Assembly: GCA_043759595.1 (NCBI GenBank)
Contig: JAYVLG010000204.1
Span: 8,082 to 72,081, forward strand
From: Sulfurirhabdus sp043759595
GTDB lineage: Bacteria > Pseudomonadota > Gammaproteobacteria > Burkholderiales > SMCO01
Direction: 5' to 3'
Length of the DNA stretch: 64,000 bases
The notes beneath the pieces were generated by a model. It was given only the letters and a program-made list of their open reading frames with translations, made no database searches and was not told the origin of the DNA. Positions 43,356-51,868 of the stretch are shown here, piece after piece. How positions within the stretch are numbered: position 1 is the first letter of the stretch; each line of letters begins with the position of its first letter. Made by a program: the position numbers and the translations under genes.

Positions 43356-44812
43356 CCACCCACGACATCGTCGGAAAACTTTGGAACCTCTGCAACGTCC
43401 TCAAGGACGACGGGGTTACCTACCATCAGTACGTCACCGAACTAACCTACCTGCTGTTCCTGAAAATGGCCAAGGAAACCGGCAGTGAAGACCAACTCCC
43501 GGAAGGCTACCGCTGGAGCGACCTTGAAACCCGCGCCGGTCCTGACCGGCTGGAGTTCTATAAAATATTGCTCATCCATCTCGGTAGTCACGGCTCTATG
43601 CTGGTAAAGGAAATTTTTGCCAACGCAAGTTCCTTCCTCAAAAAGCCTGCCACGCTTTCCACGCTGGTCACGGAGATCGATAAACTCGACTGGTATAGCG
43701 CCCGCCAGGAAGGCATGGGCGACTTATACGAAGGTCTGCTGGAAAAGAACGCTAATGAAAAGAAATCCGGCGCCGGTCAGTACTTCACCCCGCGTGTGCT
43801 CATCGACAGCATGGTAGCAATGATGAAGCCCACGCTGGATGACATCATTCAGGACCCGGCTGCCGGTACCGGCGGCTTTCTCATCGCTGCCAATCATTAC
43901 CTGCGCGAACACACCAACCCAGATAATTGGACCGAAGCCCAGCAGAAGAAATATCGCCGCAATACTTTCTACGGCATGGAGCACGTGCAGGACACCCACC
44001 GCATGGCGTTGATGAACCTGATGTTACACGGCATCGACTCCGACCCGGAGGCAGGCGGTATTCACTATGGCGACACCCTCAGCCCCGAAGGCGAAGCACT
44101 GCCGAAAGCCACGCTGATCCTCACCAACCCGCCTTTCGGCACTAAGAAAGGTGGAGGCCTCCCCAGCCGCGCCGATTTCACTTACCCTACCAGCAACAAG
44201 CAGTTCGCCTTTCTCCAACACATCTACCGGGGTCTGAAACCCGGTGGCCGTGCCGCCGTGGTGCTGCCCGACAATGTGCTTTTTGAAAGCAACGTCGGCA
44301 CCGATATCCGCCGCGACCTGATGGATAAATGTAATTTGCACACCATCCTGCGCCTGCCCACCGGTATCTTCTACGCCCAGGGCGTGAAGACCAATGTGCT
44401 GTTTTTCACCCGTGGCGAAAAAGACAAAGGCAACACCAAAGAGGTCTGGGTTTATGACCTGCGCGCCAACATGCCGCAGTTTGGTAGGCGCACTCAACTC
44501 ACTCGTGAGCATTTTATCGAGTTTGAAACAGCTTACGGTGATGACCCTCTCGGTGGTTCTAAGGCACTTGCGATGCGGCAGGATACAGGTGAGGCGGAGC
44601 GATTCCGGCGCTATAGCCGCGAACAAATCGCCGAGCGTGGCGACAGCCTCGACATCGCCTGGCTTAAAGACGACAACGATACCAATGGTGATGAATTGCC
44701 TGAACCGGCAGTGCTGGCACAGGAATCCATGGGTGAGCTGGAAGCCGCACTAGACGAATTGCGCGGAATTCTGGAAGAGTTGGGAGAAGAGATTGACGAG
44801 GTGGAGGCGTGA
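43352..44812 (+). CDS. hsdM: Type I restriction-modification, DNA methyltransferase subunit
   Basis: 486 aa. An HsdM N-terminal helical domain (about 1-130, including YHQYVTELTYLLFLKMAKET) precedes the methylase core with motif I DPAAGTGGFLIAAN (about 168) and motif IV NPPFGTKKGG (about 260), typical of N6-adenine methylases. A C-terminal acidic coiled coil follows. It modifies the host's own sites, as the complex M2S. Overlaps of 4 bases with the toxin upstream and hsdS downstream show tight coupling. Confidence 0.96.
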   Translation: MTTHDIVGKLWNLCNVLKDDGVTYHQYVTELTYLLFLKMAKETGSEDQLPEGYRWSDLETRAGPDRLEFYKILLIHLGSHGSMLVKEIFANASSFLKKPATLSTLVTEIDKLDWYSARQEGMGDLYEGLLEKNANEKKSGAGQYFTPRVLIDSMVAMMKPTLDDIIQDPAAGTGGFLIAANHYLREHTNPDNWTEAQQKKYRRNTFYGMEHVQDTHRMALMNLMLHGIDSDPEAGGIHYGDTLSPEGEALPKATLILTNPPFGTKKGGGLPSRADFTYPTSNKQFAFLQHIYRGLKPGGRAAVVLPDNVLFESNVGTDIRRDLMDKCNLHTILRLPTGIFYAQGVKTNVLFFTRGEKDKGNTKEVWVYDLRANMPQFGRRTQLTREHFIEFETAYGDDPLGGSKALAMRQDTGEAERFRRYSREQIAERGDSLDIAWLKDDNDTNGDELPEPAVLAQESMGELEAALDELRGILEELGEEIDEVEA

Positions 44813-46359
44813 GCAAGCTGCCGAACGGTTGGGTAACCTGTTCTATTGCTGATGTTACTACCAATATTGAGCAACGCGAACCCACGGCGAATAAGCCATT
44901 TTTATATATTGATATTTCATCGGTTGATCGCGAAACAAAGAAGATTGTATCGCCACAAAAGCTTGATCCGCACGATGCTCCTTCACGTGCGAGAAAGGTC
45001 GTCAAAACGGGAGATGTGCTGGTGTCGATGACACGGCCAAACCTCAATGCAGTGGCAATTGTTGAGGAAACTTTGGATGGCGAAATTGCCTCTACTGGCT
45101 TTGATGTTCTTCGAGCTGACGAAATTGATTCTCGCTGGCTTTATTACACCGTTCGAAGTTCGGCATTTGTTGCTGCCATGACTGATTTGGTTCAAGGTGC
45201 TTTATATCCTGCAATCAAGTCCACGGATGTTCGGTGCTATGAACTTCCACTCGCTCCACGCACCGAACAAAAGCGTATCGCTGACAAGCTTGATGCAGTG
45301 CTGGTGCGGGTGGATGCCTGCCGTGACCGCCTTGACCGCATCCCCTCCATCCTCAAACGTTTACGTCAGTCCGTCCTTGCTGCCGCCACCTCCGGCAAGC
45401 TGACGGAGGAGTGGCGAGAGAATGCAAAAGCTACCCTTGATGATTGGAAGCTCACGTCCCTAGGTAGCATTGTTAAAGAGTCGGCAAATGGTCTTTCCAA
45501 AAGACGTGGGGAGTCCGGCAATGAGACTACAGTTCTCCGCTTGGCTGACTACAAGAATTCTGAACGTGTCTTGGGTAATGAAAGAACCATCAAACTCGAT
45601 GAGAAAGAGCTGCGTAAGTTCAGTTTGGTGGAGGGTGACCTTCTCGTTGTGCGAGTGAATGGGAGCCGTGAGCTGGCAGGGAAGTTCATTTCTTACGAAA
45701 GCAAAAACGGTGAAATAGAAGCATATTGCGACCACTTCATCAGATTGCGACTCAAAGAGGAACTTATATGCCCCACATTTGCTCTTTTCGTAGCGAACTC
45801 AGGTATTGGGCGGTTGTATATTGAGTCCGTGCTTCTGACTACTGCGGGACAGAATACGATCAACCAGACCTCTCTCTTTGGTCTCTCAATACGCTTGCCT
45901 TCACTAGCAGAGCAATACGAAATCGTCCGCCGCGTCGCATCCCTCTTCGCTTACGCAGATCGCCTTGAAGCCCGCTTTACCGCTGCTCGTATCCAGGTCG
46001 AAAAGCTCATACCTGCACTACTCGCCAAAGCTTTCCGTGGAGAGCTCGTTTCGCAAGACCCAAATGACGAACCGGCCAACGCGCTTCTGGAACGCATCCG
46101 TTCTAAACCGTTGAGTAAGGGAAAACAGATAAAGACTCCGAGGAAAACTCCTATGACGAAATACAACACTGAATCCGTTAAGGCGATCATTCAGCAGATG
46201 CCTCAAGATCGCTTCAGTTTTGACGAGCTAAGTAATCAAGTCACGGCTGACTACGAGATACTAAAGGATATTGTCTTTGCATTATTGACTGAATCAGAGC
46301 CTATGTTGAGGCAAGTATTCGACAAGAAGGCTCAAGCTATGCGCTTCGAAAAGGCCTAA
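44809..46359 (+). CDS. hsdS: Type I restriction-modification, specificity subunit with extra C-terminal domain
   Basis: 516 aa, GTG start inside the hsdM stop. Two target recognition domains (about 1-150 and 215-365) alternate with conserved helical spacers: APRTEQKRIADKLDAVLVRV then LRQSVLAAATSGKLTEEW, and LPSLAEQYEIVRRVASLFAY then LLAKAFRGELV. Beyond the usual end (about 430) comes a basic linker and about 70 residues (YNTESVKAIIQQMPQDRFSF onward) like a small winged-helix module. The extension is less usual. The two TRDs imply a bipartite recognition site, not predictable by eye. Confidence 0.92.
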   Translation: MSKLPNGWVTCSIADVTTNIEQREPTANKPFLYIDISSVDRETKKIVSPQKLDPHDAPSRARKVVKTGDVLVSMTRPNLNAVAIVEETLDGEIASTGFDVLRADEIDSRWLYYTVRSSAFVAAMTDLVQGALYPAIKSTDVRCYELPLAPRTEQKRIADKLDAVLVRVDACRDRLDRIPSILKRLRQSVLAAATSGKLTEEWRENAKATLDDWKLTSLGSIVKESANGLSKRRGESGNETTVLRLADYKNSERVLGNERTIKLDEKELRKFSLVEGDLLVVRVNGSRELAGKFISYESKNGEIEAYCDHFIRLRLKEELICPTFALFVANSGIGRLYIESVLLTTAGQNTINQTSLFGLSIRLPSLAEQYEIVRRVASLFAYADRLEARFTAARIQVEKLIPALLAKAFRGELVSQDPNDEPANALLERIRSKPLSKGKQIKTPRKTPMTKYNTESVKAIIQQMPQDRFSFDELSNQVTADYEILKDIVFALLTESEPMLRQVFDKKAQAMRFEKA

Positions 46360-46361
46360 CG

Positions 46362-47999
46362 ATGAAATTGCTGCGTGTGCATGTGATTTCTGCCAAGACC
46401 TGCGGTGGCTTGCTCGATGGACTCGATCTGTGGTTAAGGAGTCCAAATGGCGAACATGCATTGTTTGATCCCATGTGCCTTATAGGTCCAAACGGTGCTG
46501 GGAAGTCGCAATTCTTGCAGGTTGTCGCTGAGGTATTTCAATCAGTTTTTCATTCAACAATTAGCGCAGAAGAACGTATTGAAGGAAATCATGATCTCCA
46601 GTTTGAAGTGGAGTATTTAATTCGCCCAGAAGGTGCAAAGTCAGATGTACATGTGCGCGTCGCACGTGTTGCGGAAGGTAAAAAGAAGCTCTCGGTAGTT
46701 ATCCAAAAGCATGAGGGCGACAACTGGACTGACTGCAATCTCGCATCTGCCGAAACATGGGCTCTTCTGCCACGCAAGATTGTTGGTTATACATCAGGCG
46801 GTAACGAGACTTTAAGTCTGCCGTTCTTGCTTAGCCGTAGCGGGTACGCTACAGAGGTTGGTGAGCGTGCGGTAAAAGACGTGGGAACTGGCAACCAGTT
46901 GGTTCCTGACACGAGATTGATGTTGATCGACTACAGCACGCATTTAGAGGTGTTGGTCGCCAACTTGCTTTTGGCCTCAACAGATCAGCGATTGGCCCTC
47001 TTGGCGGATGCTCGTGTGGATGGACTGCATTCCTTCCGTTGCGTTGTTCAGTTGGCGCATAATGCCGCACCCAAAGCTCCCTCACGGCTAAAAGGTGTGT
47101 CATCGAGAAAAGGCATTCAATTGACGGAGGAGCTGGAGGGCTACCTGACTCAGCTTCAGCGCTGTGCAACCTGTTACCACTACGACGACAAGACCGAGAC
47201 TTACACGTTTGATTTCTTCGTCGATCCGCAGACTACAAAGGCCTTTAACTTCTTTTGGGATAGTGCTCTTGATCTTTACTCTGCACTACATAAGCTGGCA
47301 ATGTTGAATGACTTAGCCATCCCCAAAGTTACGAGGGAGAGGTTCAAGCGTGATACTAAAGCACGCCGGTTCGCATCAAAACTCCCTGAGCCACAGGATG
47401 AAGATAAGGTGTTCCGATTCGAGCAAGTTAACTTCCGCGCTAATGCCGGAAAATCAGTTGTGGACTATGTGTCGTTGTCTGATGGTGAACATCAACTGGC
47501 ACAACTCCTTGGCACGTTCTGCATGGTTTCGTTTCCTAATGTGCTGTTCTTACTCGATGAACCAGAGTCTCACTTCAACCCACAGTGGCGTGTAAAGTTC
47601 ATCTCAAAACTAATCGACTTGCCTACCACTCATGGTTTGCGTCGAGATGCGTCAGAAGCAGCACGCCAAGACTGTTTGTTGACGACACATGCACCTTTCG
47701 TTCCTTCCGATATGGCAAGGGAGAAAGTATTTATATTTGGGAAAGATAAAGAGACTGGTAGGGTCGCTGTTCGGCGGCCTGATATAGAAACTTTTGGAAC
47801 TACCTTTGATGCCATTCTTGATGAGTGCTTTGATGTCAGTCCTCCAATCTCCGAGGTATCGCGTCAACAAATTGATGGGTTGATGCAGAGCGATGATCCA
47901 AATGAAATTCGAGATGGTATGAACCGCCTAGGTTACTCAGTAGAGAAAGCTTTTCTAGCAGATCGCGTTCGTCAGTTATCCAAGGAAGAGAAAAAGTAA
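46362..47999 (+). CDS. Restriction-associated AAA/ABC-type ATPase (PtuA-like)
   Basis: 545 aa. Walker A GPNGAGKS at 42-49, a signature-like YVSLSDGEHQLAQLLG (about 370), Walker B VLFLLDEPESHFNPQWR with D399/E400, and an H-loop LTTHAPFVPSD (about 441) make this an SMC/ABC-like OLD-type ATPase without a TOPRIM domain. It is paired with an HNH nuclease that follows 1 base later, the PtuA-PtuB arrangement of Septu defence; I also recall ATPases of this kind associated with type I restriction loci. It starts 2 bases after hsdS, so it belongs to the same operon. Confidence 0.8.
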   Translation: MKLLRVHVISAKTCGGLLDGLDLWLRSPNGEHALFDPMCLIGPNGAGKSQFLQVVAEVFQSVFHSTISAEERIEGNHDLQFEVEYLIRPEGAKSDVHVRVARVAEGKKKLSVVIQKHEGDNWTDCNLASAETWALLPRKIVGYTSGGNETLSLPFLLSRSGYATEVGERAVKDVGTGNQLVPDTRLMLIDYSTHLEVLVANLLLASTDQRLALLADARVDGLHSFRCVVQLAHNAAPKAPSRLKGVSSRKGIQLTEELEGYLTQLQRCATCYHYDDKTETYTFDFFVDPQTTKAFNFFWDSALDLYSALHKLAMLNDLAIPKVTRERFKRDTKARRFASKLPEPQDEDKVFRFEQVNFRANAGKSVVDYVSLSDGEHQLAQLLGTFCMVSFPNVLFLLDEPESHFNPQWRVKFISKLIDLPTTHGLRRDASEAARQDCLLTTHAPFVPSDMAREKVFIFGKDKETGRVAVRRPDIETFGTTFDAILDECFDVSPPISEVSRQQIDGLMQSDDPNEIRDGMNRLGYSVEKAFLADRVRQLSKEEKK

Positions 48000-48000
48000 C

Positions 48001-49053
48001 ATGTTTTATGGCTATCCGATTGCAGCTAACATAGACAATTGGTTGCATGATTGTCTATGCACTATGTTGGCTGATATTCACAATAAAATTGATGCTGGTC
48101 ATAAGCCTACTAAGTGGCCTGATAGCATACCGGTTGTACGTCGTACTGTACTCAGTGCTCGTACTGGTCTGCGAGATCGTTTGAAAGCCTATGCGAAAGC
48201 CTACAAACTGCTGGATAATTTTGAACGACAACAAGTTGTTAACTGTCTCGCGCAGCAAAACTTGATCCCCGCGCTGGTGGCGTGCACGGTCAATTGTGAA
48301 AGAGTGGATGTCTTGCCTGAAACTATTCAGAAGCCAATCGCTAATCTATTTGATTTTTCATTCTCGTTGCTGACGCCGTTGGGTATACGGGATAAGCAGT
48401 ATGAAATTATTTACAACGCTAGCACTAACCATGTTTGTCCGTTCTGCGGTTGTGAATATTTCGATGCTCCAGGAGCACCACGCGAAGACCTCGATCATTA
48501 TCTTGCCAAATCGTTTTATCCCTTTGCTGCGGCAAATCTTGAAAATCTGGCTCCAATGGGGAAGAGGTGCAATGAGAACTACAAGCTCGCTGAAGATATG
48601 CTAAGGTCAGTGGCTGGCGTCAGACGCCAATCGTTTTATCCCTATGCTGTTCCTACAATAGCAGTTTGTCTAGACAGTTCTATTCCTTTCGGAGGCGGGG
48701 ATGGGCGGACGCCTAGTTGGGTAATAGATTTCAATCCAAATCTCCCTGAATGCACAACTTGGGATGATGTCTTTCATTTGCGAGATCGCATCAAACGCGA
48801 TGTATTGGACACTTCTTTTTTGCGGTGGCTCGGTGAGTTTTCAACTTGGTATAAAAAGCGGATAAATGTCCCTAACCCAACTAATCCTGTCCTCTTGAAC
48901 GCCTTGAAAATTTATGCAGAGGATGCCGAGCTTATGGGATTCAATGCGCGCGAATTTCTGAGATCAATAGTGTTCTTTATGCTGCATAAGCATTGTTTTA
49001 ATGGGGATGCGCGCCTGAGTGAGTTTATGAGTGATCTTGTGACTGCAACATAG
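48001..49053 (+). CDS. HNH endonuclease (PtuB-like)
   Basis: 350 aa. The nuclease zinc/HNH core (about 145-200) contains CPFCGCEYFDAPGAPREDLD followed by HYLAKSFYPFAAANLENLAP and KRCNEN, i.e. CxxC, the LDHYLPKS-like HNH segment and the final Asn. N- and C-terminal helical regions surround it. In Septu the HNH partner cuts DNA or tRNA when released by the ATPase. The ATG follows the ATPase stop by one base. No retron ncRNA or reverse transcriptase is seen nearby, so this is not the retron form. Confidence 0.78.
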   Translation: MFYGYPIAANIDNWLHDCLCTMLADIHNKIDAGHKPTKWPDSIPVVRRTVLSARTGLRDRLKAYAKAYKLLDNFERQQVVNCLAQQNLIPALVACTVNCERVDVLPETIQKPIANLFDFSFSLLTPLGIRDKQYEIIYNASTNHVCPFCGCEYFDAPGAPREDLDHYLAKSFYPFAAANLENLAPMGKRCNENYKLAEDMLRSVAGVRRQSFYPYAVPTIAVCLDSSIPFGGGDGRTPSWVIDFNPNLPECTTWDDVFHLRDRIKRDVLDTSFLRWLGEFSTWYKKRINVPNPTNPVLLNALKIYAEDAELMGFNAREFLRSIVFFMLHKHCFNGDARLSEFMSDLVTAT

Positions 49054-49079
49054 GCTATGACTCACCAAGGAGATTAAAG

Positions 49080-50024
49080 ATGAGTGACATCAAATTATTT
49101 CGCCTCACCCAAGGCCAAGCCACCGAACTACAAGGTGATGCCTCAGATCTCGAAAAGCCTTTACAAACGCTGCTCGAGAAAAATCTCGATCCGCTGCTCG
49201 GCATCCGCTTTCTCGCCAGCGAGCACTCTACCGGCAAGACCCATGCTGGCCGTATTGATACACTAGGTCTAGATGAAAACCAATGCCCAGTGATCATCGA
49301 ATACAAGCGTTCGATGGGTGAAAATGTCATCAACCAGGGGTTGTTCTATCTGGATTGGCTGATGGATCATCGCGGTGATTTTGAGCGCCTGGTAACGAAG
49401 CAGTTGGGGAATGATGCCGCAGATCGTATCGACTGGAGCGCACCGCGTCTGGTTTGTATTGCGGCGGACTTCACTAAATATGATGCTCATGCCGTGCAGC
49501 AGATCAATCGCAATATCGAGTTGATCCGATACCGCCTGTTTGGCGAAGAACTGTTGTTGCTGGAGCTGGCTAATGCCACTAGTGCTGGGAATGGTGGTGC
49601 TGGCGGAGCGAAAGGTGGCAAGGCCGTCAAGTCGACATTAAATAAGGAAAAGACCACCACAGGCGACAAGACCTACGCCGAGTGTTTTGAGTCGCTTTCT
49701 GACCCACTGAGAGAACTACTGTCCTCCTTGGAAGATCACATCATCTCGCTGGGTGACGATGTACAGAAGAAAGAACTGAAGCTGTATGTTGCCTTCAAGC
49801 GCCTGAAAAACTTCGCCACCGTGGTCCTACAGAAAAACCGTTTGGTACTTTATCTGCACCTAAATCCGTCTCAGCTTAGTCCACTTCCCGCCATTAGTCG
49901 CGACGTAAGCCAAAGCGGCCATTGGGGTACTGGTGATCTTGAGTTGGCCATTTCTAACGCAGCCGACCTTGACCTCGTAAAGCCACTGATCCATATGGCT
50001 TATGAAGGACGTGGGAGTCGATAG
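49080..50024 (+). CDS. NucS-like (DUF91) nuclease with C-terminal DUF5655 domain
   Basis: 314 aa. The N-terminal half carries a PD-(D/E)XK core: GRIDTLGLDENQCPVIIEYK with D61, E75 and K77, followed by VINQGLFYLDWLMDHRGDFE. A Gly/Lys-rich linker (about 165-190) leads to a DUF5655-like domain (about 200-314: PLRELLSSLEDHIISLG, VAFKRLKNFATVVLQKNRL). Such proteins are found near restriction systems and are presumed endonucleases; the target is unknown. It begins 26 bases after the HNH gene with AGGAG before the ATG, so it may share the operon. Confidence 0.78.
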   Translation: MSDIKLFRLTQGQATELQGDASDLEKPLQTLLEKNLDPLLGIRFLASEHSTGKTHAGRIDTLGLDENQCPVIIEYKRSMGENVINQGLFYLDWLMDHRGDFERLVTKQLGNDAADRIDWSAPRLVCIAADFTKYDAHAVQQINRNIELIRYRLFGEELLLLELANATSAGNGGAGGAKGGKAVKSTLNKEKTTTGDKTYAECFESLSDPLRELLSSLEDHIISLGDDVQKKELKLYVAFKRLKNFATVVLQKNRLVLYLHLNPSQLSPLPAISRDVSQSGHWGTGDLELAISNAADLDLVKPLIHMAYEGRGSR

Positions 50025-50087
50025 AAGTGATAACACAAAGTGGAATACACTTTTATAGTATTTACCTGCTTTGCTTAGGGTGTTCTG

Positions 50088-50687
50088 ATGGACAGATGTG
50101 AGGCTATTACGAAAGCAGGGAAACGCTGTAGAAACAATGCACGTTCAGGGAGCGATTTCTGCGCGGTGCATGCTAATGAAGTATCTGGCTCTGGATTGGG
50201 TGCCGCGCTAGTCGGTGCGGTATTCGGGGTTGCGGCGATACCAACTTTGGGTGGGCTACTAATTGGCGGGGCTGTTGGTGCCATTATGCGCAGCCTTCAT
50301 AAAGAGAGCAGCGTAAAGAAGAAGCGTGTATTCGTCAGCTTTGATTTCGAGCATGACAGAGCCTTGAAGGACTTCATACTAGGACAAGCAAAGTTAACAG
50401 ACTCACCATTCGAAGTGATTGACCATTCCCTGAGCGAAGCTGCGCCAGAACATAACTGGGAATCGAAAGCGCGTGCAGCTATCAAGCGATCCGATCTTGT
50501 ACTTGTAGTGGTTGGTCAGCATACGTATAGGGCGCATGGCGTGCTAAAAGAGGTGGCTATGGCAAGAGAGGCAGATGTGCCAATCGTGCAGATCATTGGT
50601 TACAGTGACCGGAAGTACACTCCAGTTGTAGATGCGGGCCGCTTATATGCTTGGACCTGGGACAACTTAAAGCGGTTGCTAGGCTAA
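50088..50687 (+). CDS. Membrane-anchored zinc-knuckle TIR-like protein (ThsB/DUF1863-like)
   Basis: 199 aa. A short Cys/His motif (C4, C14, C25, H28) like that of DUF5763 is followed by one hydrophobic, Gly-rich segment (about 36-67) and a TIR-like domain (about 79-190): RVFVSFDFEHDRALKDFILG, then NWESKARAAIKRSDLVLVVV and HGVLKEVAMARE with a candidate catalytic E155. This fold is shared with ThsB of Thoeris, which makes cyclic NAD-derived signals on infection. It is the first of three TIR genes here. The domain order zinc motif-helix-TIR is unusual. Confidence 0.75.
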   Translation: MDRCEAITKAGKRCRNNARSGSDFCAVHANEVSGSGLGAALVGAVFGVAAIPTLGGLLIGGAVGAIMRSLHKESSVKKKRVFVSFDFEHDRALKDFILGQAKLTDSPFEVIDHSLSEAAPEHNWESKARAAIKRSDLVLVVVGQHTYRAHGVLKEVAMAREADVPIVQIIGYSDRKYTPVVDAGRLYAWTWDNLKRLLG

Positions 50688-50722
50688 TCTATCAAGTGCT
50701 GGAAAATGTGAGGAGTAACGCT

Positions 50723-51865
50723 TTGCCAATTTTGTATGAATTTGCTGTTCTCGGTGCCCCATTGGATGCTCAGGTTGATGAGCTTAAGGCAATCGTGGCG
50801 AAATCAATAGAACACTTCGGGTTGAGACTCAATCATGAAGTTTCATGGTTGGTTCGGCCAGCCAACTTTAACCCAGACCAGCACAAGGCTTCAGTAGCTG
50901 TCTTCTTTGGCGGGGATTGTGCTCCAGAAGCAAATTTGGAGGAGTTACTGCGTCGAGCCATTCCTGTGCTTCCTGTGGTCTCGAATCTATCTAGGGTGCA
51001 TCAAGAAATCCCGGCAATACTACTACCACTGAACTGTCTGGATTACAGCAATGATGGAGCGCAACGTGTTGCGACAGCGCTGCTCGAGTGTGCTGGGCTG
51101 TTGTCACGACAGCGTCGAATCTTTCTTAGTTACCGGAGAGGTGAGGCTCAACAGGCTGCATTGCAGCTCTTCGAAGCATTGTCTGCAAGAGTGTTTGATG
51201 TGTTTCTGGATACTCACAAAATTGGTGCGGGTGAAGATTTTCAAGCCATGCTTTGGCATCAACTAAGCGATTCAGATGTACTGGTAATGCTCGACACCAA
51301 GACCTACTTCGATAGTCGATGGACTAGCGCCGAATTTGGGCGTGCCTTGGCCAAGGGTGTTTCCGTGTTGCGCATCGGATGGCCTGACTGCACACCGTCA
51401 AAGCGGACAGCGACTGCGAACAGTATTGAGCTGTCTCAGAAAGAGATAAATGCAGATACCGGCGAACTAGCTAGTGACGTTATTGCTCGTATCTGCATGA
51501 AGCTAGAGGCAGTTCGTGTTGAAAGTCATGCAGTACGCAACATCAATTTAGTGAGTAACTTACGCAATGCGATTGAGAAGATTCAAGGGCGATTCGTAGG
51601 GATTGGCGCCCACAATGCAGTGCATATCGAGTTGGCTAATGGGAAAAAGGTTGTGGTTTATCCTACCGTCGGCGTGCCTACATCGACAACTATACACGAT
51701 GCTTCGGTAAATTCGCCGAACCAATCTGTTGCGGTAGTTTATGACCATGTCGGCCTTCACACTCGCTGGCTTGGACATTTGGACTGGCTTGGAAGTCACA
51801 TTCGTTCTGCTCGATGTGTGAAATCTAGCGAAGCTGCTTGGCAGTTTTCTGATTGGGAGGCATAG
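50723..51865 (+). CDS. TIR-domain protein with duplicated Rossmann-like N-terminal half
   Basis: 380 aa from TTG 50723, chosen because AGGAG lies 7 bases before it; the frame is open from 50651, inside the upstream gene. Residues 1-128 form an alpha/beta region (LYEFAVLGAPLDAQVDELKA, SVAVFFGGDCAPEANL) that looks like a degenerate TIR or Rossmann domain. A classical TIR (about 131-232) follows: RRIFLSYRRGEAQQAALQLF, VFLDTHKIGAGEDFQAML, and WTSAEF with the NADase-type E204. The C-terminal 140 residues are beta-rich and unrecognised. It ends 3 bases before the SLOG gene. Confidence 0.78.
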   Translation: MPILYEFAVLGAPLDAQVDELKAIVAKSIEHFGLRLNHEVSWLVRPANFNPDQHKASVAVFFGGDCAPEANLEELLRRAIPVLPVVSNLSRVHQEIPAILLPLNCLDYSNDGAQRVATALLECAGLLSRQRRIFLSYRRGEAQQAALQLFEALSARVFDVFLDTHKIGAGEDFQAMLWHQLSDSDVLVMLDTKTYFDSRWTSAEFGRALAKGVSVLRIGWPDCTPSKRTATANSIELSQKEINADTGELASDVIARICMKLEAVRVESHAVRNINLVSNLRNAIEKIQGRFVGIGAHNAVHIELANGKKVVVYPTVGVPTSTTIHDASVNSPNQSVAVVYDHVGLHTRWLGHLDWLGSHIRSARCVKSSEAAWQFSDWEA

Positions 51866-51868
51866 GGC

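Noticed and set aside
44024..44626. 200-codon minus-strand frame inside hsdM
   Set aside because: Antisense to a well-supported methyltransferase gene; no domain or ribosome binding site.
46362..49053. Retron with PtuAB effectors
   Set aside because: No reverse transcriptase gene and no msr/msd-like structured RNA is visible beside the ATPase/HNH pair.
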